Assembly: GCA_031835245.1 (NCBI GenBank)
Contig: JAVKOQ010000005.1
Span: 186,001 to 250,000, forward strand
Source of the DNA: Balamuthia mandrillaris
Taxonomy: Eukaryota > Discosea > Longamoebia > Balamuthiidae
Direction: 5' to 3'
DNA: 64,000 nucleotides
Shown: piece by piece, positions 10,789 through 22,178 of the stretch
Position numbering within the stretch: position 1 is the stretch's first letter
Layout: the number at the start of each line of letters is the position of its first letter
Notes under the pieces: model-generated
Told to the model about the DNA's origin: nothing
What the model saw: the letters and a program-made list of their open reading frames with translations, nothing else
The model's database searches: none
Program-made: the position numbers and the translations under genes

Positions 10789-11938
10789 TTAGGCACATCG
10801 CTTCCAGATGGCATGAGCACCAAGCAGGGCCTCGATGACTCCAGCAAGACCAACCAAGCCCTTGGACTTCATGGGGTTGAGGTCCACCAGCGCAGAGCTG
10901 ATCTGCAGGTTGGCCAGCTCGCGAATCATTGCCAGCTGCAACTGCTTTTGTTCGTTCCTGTATTCCTTGAGCTCTTGGGCAGAGAGCATGCGCTTTTGCT
11001 TTCGTAGGTTCTCACGGTACCGTCCCACATTCATCAGGAAGGAGCACAACACGCCAATGAACCACCACCACATTGACCACTGAAACATATAGAAATGATG
11101 TTTAGAAAAAGAATTCAAAGGAAACAACAAATAGAAAGAGAAACAAAAAAGAAGAGAAACAACAAAAGAGATTACAAAAGAGAGAATAAAGACAAGGAGA
11201 AGCGTACATCACTGTACTTCTTGGCCTCTCCTTTGATAGCTCCATATTTGCACAGCCAAGAGAGGTTGTTGAAGAAGAAGTAGAGACTCATGCCAAAGGA
11301 CTTACCGATGCTGCCCAAGATGTAGAGGGGCTTGGTCTCCTTCAATGTTCGCAACCGTTGGATCTCCTCCAAGAATTTGAAAAAGCGAAGCAGTCTGAGG
11401 GAGACAGAAGAAAAGAACATAGAGAGGGTTGTGTTAAACACAAAGCACACACACAGAAAAAAAAAGAAGGAAACTACAAGAAAAGAAAGAAAGAACGACA
11501 TGGAATGGAAGAGTCTCAATACAAAAACTTGAACTAAAACCACAAAAACAGAGCAACAACAAACAACAAACATTCCAGCAGAGGAAGAATAACACAAACG
11601 CCAAGAAGCCAAACAAAAATAAAAGGCATTAACGCACTTCCTAACGTCGGAGATGACAGAGTCCAGCCTTTCAAAACGTTGGACGTTGGTGCTTTGAGGA
11701 GAGAACGTCAGGAACCACCATGCCACCACTCTGCTTCCGTATTGCGCAAATTTGTAGAGCTAGCCCAGATCGATGCAGGAAGAGAGCGAGAGGAGAGAGA
11801 GCAGAACACACAGAAAAAAAAAAAGGAATAGCACTTAGCAAGGATCAAAGACAAAACGACAGAAAACGGGGGGGAAAAAAATACCTTATCTCGGCCCTCC
11901 GTGAGAGCAAGGAACTTGTTCACTTGAACCAACGACAT
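10789..11938 (-). CDS. PEX11: Peroxisomal membrane protein PEX11
   Basis: PEX11 controls peroxisome elongation and division at the peroxisomal membrane. Four exons hold frame: 11885-11938, 11638-11759, 11208-11394 and 10789-11079. The N-terminus MSLVQVNKFLALTEGRDK joins LYKFAQYGSR, the family signature (TxGRDK..R..QY..R). Next come ISDVRKLLRFFKFLEEIQR and a glycine-bearing hydrophobic stretch GSIGKSFGMSLYFFFNNLSW. The last exon opens WSMWWWFIGVLCSF and ends with a hydrophobic GLVGLAGVIEALLGAHAIW segment. The length (about 217 residues) is normal for PEX11. Three A-rich introns separate the exons. It is divergently transcribed from the eIF2-beta gene, sharing a 0.65-kb upstream region. Confidence 0.9.
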
Positions 11939-12586
11939 TCGATCTGCTGATGTTGATGATGATGGTTGGATGGGTTTTTCTTTAATCTTTTTTTTTAATG
12001 ACTCGCCACTAAAGTCCTTCCTCTGCGCTCTCTCTTTAATTGCTTTTATTGTTGTTTAAAAGGGAGCGGGAGCGGAGCGGAGAGGAAAGAAGGTTTCCGC
12101 GTTCCTTGCAACGGTCTTTTTCCTCTTTTCTGCGGTGTCGATGGTCGCTCTTGTTCCGATGGGGGAGAACACACCAGCCAACAAAAAAATAAATCCTCCT
12201 AGGGGGGACCGATCGTTGTTTTTATTGTCGACTATGTGTATCGATAAATGTCGACAAATGAACAACAAAAAGTGTCGGCAATGTAGAAAGTGCTTGAGGG
12301 GTTATTACGAATCAACATGTCACCCCTCAGAATAGTCCACAAAAATTCCTCCCGTCGAAAAAATAATAAAAAAGAAAGTGAGAAGGATCAAGGAAAGAGA
12401 GAGAACGGAAGAGAACGTTTTGAGTAGCAGTCTTTTCTCTTTTCCCCTTATTTAAGTTCAAAGGTTCAGTTATTCTTCTTCCTTTTCTTTAAAAAAAATT
12501 CAGCAAACGCAAAAAAACACTCACCTTCAACACACACCCACAGGACAAACAACACACCCACACACACACACACACACCACAAAATC
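11939..12586. promoter_or_regulatory. Divergent PEX11 / eIF2-beta upstream region
   Basis: This 648-bp interval separates two divergent start codons, so it must hold both promoters. It contains GAGTAGCAG near 12422, a poly-pyrimidine stretch near 12430-12450 and (CA)n before the eIF2-beta ATG. No TATA box could be assigned with confidence. Confidence 0.5.
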
Positions 12587-13288
12587 ATGTCGGACACAGA
12601 AGAGACCAAGACGGTAAACACAGAGGAAGAGCCGCAGGCCCAGGAGGAGGAGGAAGTGGTCAGCTTCGACTTTGGTGCGAAGAAGAGGAGAGGAAAGGGA
12701 AAGAGAACAAAGGGAAAGGCGGCGGGCGGGGAGGGAGACGCCGCAGGCGAGGGCATCGGAGAGGGGGGTACTGCTGGCGAGGGGGCCAGCGGGGAGGGCG
12801 CCTCCCCCATGCGCGACGACGAGGAGTACCAGTACGAGTTCCTCCTCTCCCGCGCCTTGGAGCAGATCGAGAGCATCAAGGCCTCCAAGAACAAGGGAAC
12901 CAAGGTCCCCCTGGCCAAGGCCTTCCGTGTGGGCAGCACGCGTACCTCCTGGGCCAACTTCCCCGAGACCTTGAAGGCCCTCAACCGTGACCCCCAACAC
13001 TTGCTGACCTATGTGAGCGTGGAGTTGGGTACCCCGGTCAACTTGGACGGCAGCGGGAGGCTCATGATCAAGGGCCAGTACTTCCCCAAGCAGATTGACA
13101 AGATCGTGGCCCAGTACATTCAGGACTATGTGGTCTGCAAGACCTGTGGCAGCAGGGACACTTCGTTGGTCAAAGAGAACAGGCTCTACTTTGTGGAGTG
13201 CAACTCCACCTTGTGTGCCTCCAAGAGATCCGTTTCCGCCCTCAACAAAGGTTACGTGCACAACATCCGCAGAAACCGGGGCAACTAA
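12587..13288 (+). CDS. Translation initiation factor eIF2 subunit beta
   Basis: eIF2-beta joins eIF2-alpha/gamma in delivering Met-tRNAi to the 40S subunit. This is one uninterrupted frame of 233 residues. The acidic N-terminus includes a single lysine-rich block (KKRRGKGKRTKGK, near residue 33); animal and yeast proteins have three such K-boxes that bind eIF5 and eIF2B-epsilon. The core has YEFLLSRALEQIE, VGSTRTSWANFPE, HLLTYVSVELGT and IKGQYFPKQIDKIVAQYI. The C-terminal zinc ribbon reads CKTCGS ... VECNSTLCASKRSV. The spacing is eIF2-beta-like and not eIF5-like, since no GAP or W2 domain follows. The shortened N-terminus is the main departure. Confidence 0.93.
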   Translation: MSDTEETKTVNTEEEPQAQEEEEVVSFDFGAKKRRGKGKRTKGKAAGGEGDAAGEGIGEGGTAGEGASGEGASPMRDDEEYQYEFLLSRALEQIESIKASKNKGTKVPLAKAFRVGSTRTSWANFPETLKALNRDPQHLLTYVSVELGTPVNLDGSGRLMIKGQYFPKQIDKIVAQYIQDYVVCKTCGSRDTSLVKENRLYFVECNSTLCASKRSVSALNKGYVHNIRRNRGN

Positions 13289-13435
13289 AAAAAACAAACA
13301 ACCAATCCGCTTTCTTCTCTCCTCCTTGCCTTCTCTTTCATCTTTGTTAACTTATTTTCAAAGTAGTTTTTTTTAAATACATCCCAACCCATTTTACAAG
13401 TGAAACTTTGCGCTTCTCTCTATCTCTTCTGTTTC

Positions 13436-13472
<37 letters not shown>

Positions 13473-13684
13473 GTTCACTCTCTCTTCTTGCTTCCTCTTT
13501 TGCTTTTTGGACATACTTTGCTCGTTGGTGTTTCTCTAGGTAGTCTCACGTTGCGTGCAAAACTGGCTCATCTCTCTCATCCCTGCGAAACAGCTACATA
13601 ACTGTCGACTTTTTTGGCGAAAGAAGAAAGCATCCCTGTTGAGCAACCAACCACTCTCTGAAAAACGAGAAAGAAGGAAGGCCA
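13289..13684. other. Intergenic region eIF2-beta to Myb/SANT gene
   Basis: Pyrimidine-rich 3' flank with a (CT)n run of about 30 bp near 13441-13470. No gene seen. Confidence 0.5.
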
Positions 13685-14905
13685 ATGGAGGTGTCCGACG
13701 CTGCCTCCTCTTCTGGACCCTCCTCCCCCAAGGTGGAGTGGTCCTTTGAATCGTCGTCGATGAGCAGCGGCGGCTCCCTTCCCACCACCGGCACGGCCTC
13801 TGGCTCGGCTTCATCTTCAGCTTCTCAGCATTTGGCCCTGGAGGGCGTTGTTGTGCAACCGCCGGACCCGCTGCCTCCCTTCCCATCGGCCGCTTTTGCG
13901 TCCTTCATTCAATCCTTTCAACATAGTACCTCCTCTTCCCCTGCCGCTGCTCCATCCGTACCCGCCCCTTCTCCTGCTGCTGCTTCCTCCTCTTCGAGCA
14001 TCACCTCTCCCTCCGCTTTTTCAGCGCTCTCACTCACAGCAGCAAGCAGCATTCTACATCCTTCTTTCTCTTCTGCAACACACACAACAACAACACCATT
14101 TTTGAACATGGCGTGCCCACCCCCTCCTCCTCTTCCTCCTTTCCCCTCTTCGCTGATCAGTGCTGCAGTAGCGGCAGTAGCGGCAACTCCCTCTTCTTCA
14201 GCTATGTCATCGTCAGCATCTTCATCTTCGTCATCGTCATCTTCATCTTTATCTTCCTCGTCGTCTTTGCGAAGAGTTCCTTCCTCTGCCTTCCATCGGC
14301 CTCGTTCTTCCTCGCCTTCCATCAACGCCGCTTCTTCTCATTCTGTAACATCACCATCATCCCAACTTCGAAAGAAGAAAGGGCCTCGTTCTCCTTCTTG
14401 GTCCTCCTCCACTTCTGCTTCTTTATCTTCTTCCCATTCAATCTCCGCCTCAACAACCAAGACAACCACAAGCGCCTCTGAAGCAGCAAGAGCTGCTGCC
14501 TCTTCGTCCTCTTTTTCCTCTTCTTCGTTGTTGTCTGCTTCTTCCTTCTCCTCTTCCTCCTCTTCATCAGCGTTCTCCTCTCCCGCCTCCTCTTCAACTA
14601 GCAGTGAAGGAGGAGAGGGAGGTGGGCAGCGCACACCCACACCGAGCGGTTATTCTGTCGAAGAGTTGCTTCGCCTCACAAAGGAAGTGTGGTCTCATAC
14701 TAACAACAACAACCACAACAAAACTAGAGACCCGCACGCCTTCTCCTCTTCTTCATCCACCACTACAGCATGTGCCGCTACTACCACAACGGAGGACGGC
14801 ATCAACTGGGCAGCTATTTGCCCTAAGTTCCCTGCCTGGTCTCCTCAGTTGCGTCTCTTCACTTTTGCTCTCCTCTGCCCTTTCCTCTTTTTTTCTCTGT
14901 CCGTC

Positions 14906-14952
<47 letters not shown>

Positions 14953-16170
14953 AGCCGAGTGGCAACGTTACCATAAAGCTGATGCTCACGCTGCTTTCAA
15001 CGATAGGGAGTGTAAGGATATATGGCGGCATCTTGTCCAACAGTATAAAAGCGGTTTTTCCATGTTTGCCGTCACGCCAAAAGTCTCAGAGGCAAGAACC
15101 AAAGTGAAGGAAGAGGAGAAAGACGCTAGCACTGAAAGAGGTAAAACCACTACAACACCTCCTTTTCCCGCTTCTTCTTCTTCTTCCAGCACTCCTTCAA
15201 CACAACCGAAGCGACCGGTGGTCGTCGTTAAAGCCGAACAAACCAGCCAAAGCAAGAAACGGAAGGAGCCTTCTGAAGGAACAAATACTACTCACAACAA
15301 TAAGCCTAACAAGAAACATACTCGAACGAAAGGAGAGAAGAAAGGTAACCTGCTTGACCACCCTTTCTGTTCTTAGCTTCAAGATAGAACATGCAACTAA
15401 TAATCGAGACGGATTGTTTGTTTGCTTTTTTGTTTGTTGCCTTTGCAGCACGTAAACAAAGGAAACTATGGACACCAGAAGAAGATGATGCACTGCTATG
15501 GGGTATCCAACAATATGGGGAAGGAAACTGGTCTTTGATACGTATGTAGTCTTGTAACTGGCTTTCCACCATGCCTCTTGACTGAACCTCTGTTTCTTCG
15601 CCCTGCAACAATAAAGGAGATGACACGAAACTGGAGCGCAAACCGTCGCAGTTGATGCAACGGTGGGCCACTCTCAAGAACAAAGTGGCCAAGAACAAAT
15701 GCTCCAACGAGAAGGTGAAAGCGTTTCTTCGTTCTCGGCAAGCGGGAGGAGGACAGGCCTCTCAAAACCCTTTTGGAACTACTTCTCCACTAGCACCCTC
15801 ACCTCCTACTTCTTCTGCTAGTTTGGATTCTTCCTCCACCGTTTCTTTTCCTTCTACTCCTCTCTTGCCTACCTTCCTGCCCCAATCATCTCCTTTGCCC
15901 CCTCCCATTTCCAACGAACGACTTCCCTCATTCCCTTCCTTGTCCTCCTTCTCGGTTGGACCCCCATCCTTTGCTACCACATCCACCACCTCCACATCGC
16001 TCGCCACTGCGCCAACACACTTCATTCCTGCCTCATCTTTTTCCTCTTCCTCCACCCCTTCTCCTTCTCTGCATGGCTTCGCTTTCCCGTCTTCGCTTTT
16101 GCCTCCTCATCTCCCGCCGAACTCCTCTGCCACGCGCGGAGCCTTTGATCTCTTGTGTCGACCCGAATAA
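13685..16170 (+). CDS. Myb/SANT-type DNA-binding protein with Ser-rich N-terminus
   Basis: Probable nuclear transcription or telomere-associated factor of about 734 residues. Exons are 13685-about 14852, 14955-15344, 15449-15541 and 15617-16170; phases agree at each join. The N-terminal 320 residues are Ser/Ala/Pro low complexity. A first degenerate Myb-like unit spans the first intron (W-A-A-I-C-P-K-F ... W-Q-R-Y-H-K-A-D ... C-K-D-I-W-R-H-L). A basic linker follows. A better second repeat has LWTPEEDDALLWGIQQYG, GNWSLI and, across the join, RDDTKLERKPSQLMQRWATL, giving the three spaced Trp residues of a Myb helix-turn-helix. The last 150 residues are Ser/Pro-rich. The donor of exon 1 is weak, so that boundary may shift. 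No orthologue is named. Confidence 0.75.
14909..14948 (+). repeat. (CT)n microsatellite in intron
   Basis: About 38 bp of CT repeats immediately upstream of the acceptor TTCTCAG in the Myb/SANT gene, pyrimidines in sense. Confidence 0.95.
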
Positions 16171-16258
16171 ATCATCGGGTCGTCCCGATGAATTTTACAG
16201 GACGACATGGAGTAAACAAATTTCGAAGAAGAAAAAAAGAGAAGAGAAGAGAGAAGAG

Positions 16259-16838
16259 ATGTGTGGGATAGCTTTGATCGTGGTCTGTCGAGGTAACCCG
16301 GCTGCAAGACAAAGAAAGAGTGAAAGAACAAGATCTGTCCGATGGCCGCGTTCATGAGACGGAGCCCGTTTTTCTTCAGCCTTCCTACAACGGGCTCGAT
16401 CTGGAGCGGCTCATCCGCAAGCTTCACCTGAGAGGACCGGATCTGGGGGTGTGTCACACGACGTTGACCCTTCATTCCCTCCGATTTACCTTTGTGGGGT
16501 CCGTGCTTTCTTTGCGAGGCCCGGCCACCGCTCAACCCCTCGTAGATGACCGCGGTAACATTCTTCTGTGGAACGGAGAAATCTTTGGCGGCGTTGAGGT
16601 AAAGTCACTTGTTTGTCATGAGCGCGTTTGAGTTGCTGTTGTTATGTTAACAAACAAGTGTATGAAAGGTAGCACCCGAAGAGAATGACACAACAGTCTT
16701 GATGCAGCGGTTGAGCGAGTGTGCCTCAGAGAGCGAGATAGTGGCGCTTTTGGAGCGAGTCAAAGGCCCTTGGGCTATTGTTTATTGGCAGGTCTTTATT
16801 TCTTCTCCCTCTTGCTCTCCTGTCTCAAACTATCTGTC

Positions 16839-16881
<43 letters not shown>

Positions 16882-17631
16882 CTCATCCCTTTGCGTTTGT
16901 TACAAAAGGCAGAGAAACGCAGGCTGTGGTTTGGCAGAGATGGTATAGGACGACGCAGCTTACTTATACATCGACCAAAGAATGATGTGAACGATTGCTT
17001 TATATTGTCTTCTGTTGGCATCCTCGCTTCTTCTTCTCCTGGAAGCAACAATCAAGCACCCCATCAACTGTGGGATGAGCTTCCTATTACAGGTCTTTAT
17101 TGTGTTGACTTCAGCGATGAAATACCCTCATCGCAGTCACCCTCACCGGAGAGACGTGATGAGTGTCATGAAGAGAAGCAAGAACGAGACAAGATAGAGG
17201 ATGCAAGAGAGGATAGCGAAGAAGGAGAGGAAGGGGAAGAAGGAGATGGAATGATAAGGCACGTATCGTCAACACGTTTCGAGCTCGCGAACGTGTTTAG
17301 CTTTCCTGTTGAACACCATGCAAGGACACCCACCCCAAAGCGCAAGTTAATTGACCCGAAGGATACCACAATCGAAGAAGGAAGAGAACAGGCAACTCAG
17401 CAGCTGTTGCAAGCATTGAGCCAAAGCGTAAAGGATCGGGTGAAAAACATCCCCCCTGTGGAACAAGATGAGACAATGACAAGCTCGAGTAGCAACATGC
17501 CCACTAGCAGTCGTCTTGGTGTCCTTTTTTCTGGAGGACTGGACTCTACGGTGTTGGCGAGACTGGCAGACTTACATTTGCCTCCAGGAGAGCCTATCGA
17601 TCTTATGAATGTTGCTTTTGCTGAAGATAAG

Positions 17632-17675
<44 letters not shown>

Positions 17676-18799
17676 AGTCTCGTTTCATAATGTGGCGTTA
17701 GGCTTATTGTATTCATTGGGAAACGGACAGGAAGATTGGATGGCCTACGAACAAGTGCCAGATAGATTAACAGGTCTACGCAGCTGGAAGGAATTGTGTT
17801 CCCTTTCGCCAAGCCGGCGTTTCAACTTTATCGAAGTTAACGTGACAGCGCAGGAGTTAGACCGGTATCACAACGATATCCTTGACATACTTGTGCCCAG
17901 TGAGAGTGTAATGGATCATAGCATTGCAGCTGCTATGTGGTTCGCATCATTAGGAGAAGGTATCAACCATTTCACCACCTCTGTATTTTCTTTCATCGTT
18001 CAATTCTGACACGATAAGTCAAATGTTAGGCATTATACGTTCCGATGCGGAGCTGCTGGCCACTATAGAAAGAGCGGCCAAACAAAGTACAAAAGCTCCG
18101 CCTCGCCGAAACGAGAAAGGGAGAAAGAATAAACCAAAAAGAGGAGGACGACCGAGAGGGAGGAGAAACACACCAGGAGACGAACAGAACGCACAAGAAC
18201 AGCCACAATTACAAGACCAAGCCCAACTAGAACCGGATGCCATTGATACCAATGCACAACCATCACAACCAGAAGAACAAGAAAAGCAACAACAGCAACC
18301 ACAACAACGGTATAGAAGCACTGTCAAAGTTTTGTTTATAGGCAGTGGCGCTGATGAGCAGTTAGGAGGATATGCTCGACACAGACAAGCCTTTATACGG
18401 AGCGGATGGCAAGGCCTGCAATCCGAGCTCGAGAAAGACATCAACCGGATATGGAAGCGTAACCTCGGCAGGGACGACCGCGTCATTGCCAGCACTGGAC
18501 GTGAGGCAAGGACACCCTATCTCTCCGAGGAGGTCACTGGCTGCCTGAACTCCTTGCCTTTATGGCACGTGTGCGACATGGCAGCGCCGCCAGGAGAGGG
18601 AGACAAGGCTATCCTACGGCGCGTTGGCCGAGAGCTGGGGTTGAAGGAGAGCACTCGCTTGGTGAAAAGAGCCATCCAATTTGGCAGCCGCATCGCCAAA
18701 GTTCACAGACCCCAAACTGCGGTTCTCCTCAACAACGTTCCCTTGCACGCCCCTCGTCGTCGCAAAGCCGTTGGCCAGCTTTCTATTTTCCAGACATGA
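16259..18799 (+). CDS. ASNSD1: Asparagine synthetase domain-containing protein 1 (ASNSD1-like)
   Basis: Class II glutamine amidotransferase plus asparagine-synthase (PP-loop) domains. The N-terminal MCGIALIV provides the nucleophile Cys2. LRGPATAQPLVDDRGN then LLWNGEIFGG and APEENDTTVLMQRL match ASNSD1. WFGRDGIGRRSLL follows. The PP-loop is VLFSGGLDSTVLARL; VPDRLTGLRSWKEL, ESVMDHSIAAAMWFAS, VLFIGSGADEQLGGYARHR and REARTPYLSEEV are hallmark synthase segments. Exons: 16259-about 16292, about 16381-16598, 16669-16791, 16909-17631, 17731-17959 and 18030-18799. The exon 1/2 junction is ambiguous: the donor could be GTCTGT at 16283 or GTAACC at 16293. An acidic insert and a KR/Q-rich insert are added. 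Activity of ASNSD1 proteins is not established. Confidence 0.9.
16845..16880 (+). repeat. (CT)n microsatellite in ASNSD1 intron 3
   Basis: About 34 bp of CT repeats in the intron between exons 3 and 4 of the ASNSD1-like gene, pyrimidines in sense. Confidence 0.95.
17637..17672 (+). repeat. (CT)n microsatellite in ASNSD1 intron 4
   Basis: About 34 bp of CT repeats begin directly after the donor GTAAGT at 17632, pyrimidines in sense. Confidence 0.95.
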
Positions 18800-19324
18800 A
18801 AGCTTTGTTGCTCTCTGTGTTTTTCAAAGCTTGGCACGTTTGCAAAGCGTGCTGTTGGAATGAAACAAAGAAAAAAAAAGGTGTGAAAGTGAAAGGGCTG
18901 CTGCTCCCTTGGTGGCAAGGTTGAAGCGACAATGTCCGGAACCGAGTCGCGAAAATTGCTGCAAGACTCGCTGCGCCGCAAACAACAAAAACAACGAGCA
19001 CATTTTTGGTGTAACGGGTGAGCGACCCCAACCCGCTCGCGCTCGACTATTGTCCCTCGGAAGGGCGAGAGAATTCCCCTTATCCCTGCTGGACAGGTTC
19101 GACCTGCTGTCGTTTTTTGCCAATAAAGTAGTAATTAATCATTTTGGGTTAACAACGCGCCGCAGCGCACCAAACAAAAGAATAGTCAAAAAAAAAAAAA
19201 ACAAGCAAAAAGTGTAGCGCAGCGTACCCAACGCAAAAGGTTTTCAACAGAGAGAGAAACACAAAAGACAACACGCTTTTTGAGTAGCAACCCAAAAAAA
19301 AAAAGTAGCAACGTTACGCCATCA
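18800..19324. other. Intergenic region upstream of the I-BAR-like gene
   Basis: Holds two A-tracts (about 19190-19202 and 19300-19310), each followed within a few bases by GTAGC (near 19214 and 19309). No open frame or RNA gene stands out. The A-tract plus GTAGC pairing recurs upstream of other genes in the window. Confidence 0.4.
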
Positions 19325-22178
19325 ATGTTCCACCCCTCTGTGTCTCCGCCGACCACCTCCGCCACCACCGTGAGGCAGAGGGTCAATGGGTGGAAACAAC
19401 AACAGCAGACGAACGTGGCAGCAGCAGCTCCCCTTGCTACCTCTTCGGCGCCGCAGCTAGCGACCGCTCCGCCCGCTCGCCCGATGAGGACTCAGCAGCA
19501 ACCCCCATTCACGGTGGGACCTACCTCTGGACGTAAGCTACAGCCTTTTGGCAATCCACCTCAACAACAGCAGAGACCTCCGATCCCAGCCTCTGTTGTG
19601 GGTAAGTGTTTTTATCTCCTTGCTCCTCTTTCTCTCCTCTTTGTCCTCTTTCTTCTCCTTCTGCTTCTGCTTCTGTTTCTGCTTCTGCTTCTGCTTCTGC
19701 TTCTGCTTCTGCTTCTGCTTCTGCTTCTGCTTCTGCTTCTGCTTCTGCTTCTGCTTCTGCTTCTGCTTCTGCTTCTGCTGCTCCTTCTGCTTCTGCTTCT
19801 GCTTCCTTCTGCTGCTCCTTCTGCTTCTGCTTCTGCTTCTGCTTCTGCTTCTGCTTCTGCTTCTGCTTCTGCTTCTGCTTCTGCTTCTGCTGCTCCTTCT
19901 GCTGCTCCTTCTGCTTCTGCTTCGGCTTCTCCTTCTCCTTCTCCTTCTGCTTCTCCTTCTCCTTCTCCTTCTGCTTCTCCTTCTCCTTCTCTTTCTGAGG
20001 AAAACGCTGTGTTCCATTTTTAAGCGAACAGGGCTGTCACAGCTACGATAAGCCCTCCTTCGTTACCCAGAGTGTTCACGCAAACGAAGCCTAGAACTAG
20101 AGCCAGTGTCATGGCTGACCCTGTTGCTGTTGGAAACCAACTTCAACAGCTCCATCAGTTAAGGGCAGAGTTACCATCCTCTACCAGTGCTAGCAGTGAT
20201 CCCATTTTGGCTGCATTAGCTGTACTTGTTGCACTCTCATCTTGCTTTTTTTAAAAATGCACTTACATTTATTTTGGCTGCAGCAAACAAAGCAAATGAC
20301 CAACAAATATCAAGACTTCTTTAAACTCTTACAGCGTTATCAGGGTGCACTTTCAGGTTTCTTTCTTCTCTCTTCTCTCTTTTCTCTTGCTTGCTCTGTT
20401 CTCATCACTCGCTACCCATACTTTCATTGCAGTGGTGAAGGAATTGGAAGACAGCATAGGAAAAGCTTTGATTGATATAGGCAAGTCTACTGAGGACGAC
20501 ATAGGTATGTCGTCTGTGAAGAAAGAGAAGCAGAAAAGGAGAGGAGCGAGTGAATATGAAAGGGACTTGGACTAACCTCAGGTCCTTAACTCAGGTGGTG
20601 GGATTTCGTCATGCGGAGAGTTATACTCATCCATGGCTGCCGAGTTTCAGGTGAGTTGCAGATTCCTCTTTCTAACACCAGATCGTCACACTAAGGATAT
20701 TATTACTGTGACTACAGTGGAAAGAGTTGGAAGGACTACCCGCTCAAATGAATCTTGAACACCGTGTAAAGCGAGTTATCACATTCGAGAAGGATTACAA
20801 GTCGAACTACAAGAACTTACAAGGCCAACTTAAAAAGCTGGACGGCAAGAGCAGGAGAGTGGGCAAAAAGGCAACCAAGACTACTGACGAATTAAAGCAG
20901 GTACGATCACTGTAATGATTAAATCGCTTGAGTGTTTCTGAGCATTTGTTTCGTTTGAATCAACAACAGTACATCCAGCAGATGAAAGACAAAACTCTTG
21001 AGACCGACAAGTTCAAGGTGGAACAACTTCAAGAAGCCATTCTGCTGGGCCGTGAACAAAATGGAGCTTTCTTGGCGTTGTGGGCGGAATGGATGAACGC
21101 CCGTTCCTCCTACTTCGAGTCCTGTGCAAAGCAAACCCGTCCAGCAGAAGCAGGATGGAAATCGCTTGCCCAGTCTGCTTCCACCCTTCCTACTCTTTCT
21201 ACTTCTGCTACAGGCGCCCCAACGCCATCAGTTCAAGCCAAGGCTCCGCAACTTTCTTCACCTGCTCCAACAGCTTTGCCGCCACTGAACGTGCCGCTTC
21301 CTTTGCCTCCCCAGCCTTCTTCCTCTCCTCTGCCATCTTCCTGTGCTTCATCATCTTCAACAACATCCTCCTCTCCTGTACCCCCTACTTCCCCTCGTCG
21401 CTATGGAGGAGCACCCGCTCTCTTTAGCCAAAGCAAGTCACATCCTACTTTGACCCCGTTTATAACTTCTCCTACCAAGGCCTTCTCTTCCACTCCCACG
21501 CTTTCCAATGAGCAGAAACAACAAGCCTCGCCTCCTATTCCTCATCCTCGTCCTCCTCGCCCTACCTCACCAGCATCCGTCTCAAATTTCTTGTCTCAAT
21601 CAACACCATTAGTTGGAGCGGACATTAGAGGAGGTGGAGGAGAAGAAACCAGCAACCTCTCTCAAATTACAGGCAAGGAAGCAGGCAAGCATACTTTGGG
21701 GCGATCAAGGACCTGTGGTCCTGCAGATGGTGGCCGCATGAGAAAGAAGTCCTTCTCAATGCATCAACCAAGCCCCACTCGTGACGCCGCCTGGAGAGCC
21801 CCCGCTCCTTTCACCGCACTCCCTCTCAGCCCCGTAACTTCAAGCCTGCAACGCAGTGCTGCCCCACCTTCGCAACACCATCACCCACAAAAAGCAGAAG
21901 AGAACCCCAATGAGGAAAGATCAAACGGGTCAGACGCTGAGGAAGGAGCGGAGGGGGAGGAAGAAGTGGTGGAGGTGGGCTACGGTGTGGTCGTGGAGGG
22001 TTCCCTGGAGCAGGAGGTGCTGGCGCTCTACGACTGGAAGGCCAACGACGATGACGAGCTGGATTTCACGGCGGGAACAACCATGACGCTCGTTCGCGAG
22101 CACAACGAGGAGTGGTGGCTCTGTCGTTTGAATGGGAGGACGGCCTTGGTACCTGCCAGCTATGTACAAAAGATGTAA
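19325..22178 (+). CDS. I-BAR/IMD-like coiled-coil protein with C-terminal SH3
   Basis: Likely membrane-shaping actin regulator of the BAR superfamily. Seven exons keep frame: 19325-19601, 20025-20221, 20284-20356, 20433-20504, 20595-20650, 20718-20900 and 20970-22178. Residues about 130-370 are one helical region: QMTNKYQDFFKLLQRYQGAL, VVKELEDSIGKALIDIGKS, FEKDYKSNYKNLQGQLKKL, KVEQLQEAILLGREQNGAFL and LWAEWMNARSSYFESC, a pattern closest to IMD (IRSp53/MIM) domains. A Pro/Ser linker follows. The C-terminal SH3 has ALYDWKANDDDELDF, EWWLCRL and ALVPASYVQKM (ALYDY, W and P-x-x-Y signatures all present). The first intron (423 bp) is filled by a CTTCTG repeat. Whether the domain is I-BAR or another BAR type needs a profile search. 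Confidence 0.72.
19655..19995 (+). repeat. (CTTCTG)n hexanucleotide repeat in intron 1
   Basis: Roughly 340 bp of CTTCTG units, with CTCCTT variants in the last third, within intron 19602-20024. On paper it encodes Ala/Ser, Leu or Cys/Phe runs in three frames with no stops, but splice signals on both sides and continuous frame across them show it is intronic. Confidence 0.9.

Noticed and set aside
12527-13297. 256-residue frame antisense to eIF2-beta
   Set aside because: Shadow of a well-supported gene with biased codon use; no recognisable domain.
13918-14640. Acidic minus-strand frames opposite the Myb/SANT gene
   Set aside because: They are the complement of the Ser-rich coding region, with Glu/Asp runs that mirror Ser codons.
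16293-16332. 40-bp intron in ASNSD1 exon 1/2 region
   Set aside because: Phase fits, but it is shorter than the other introns and lacks a pyrimidine tract; the acceptor CCCGTTTTTCTTCAG at 16380 is better.
19538-20051. Ala/Ser, Leu and Cys/Phe repeat proteins
   Set aside because: Products of the CTTCTG repeat; donor at 19602 and acceptor at 20024 with matching phase show an intron.
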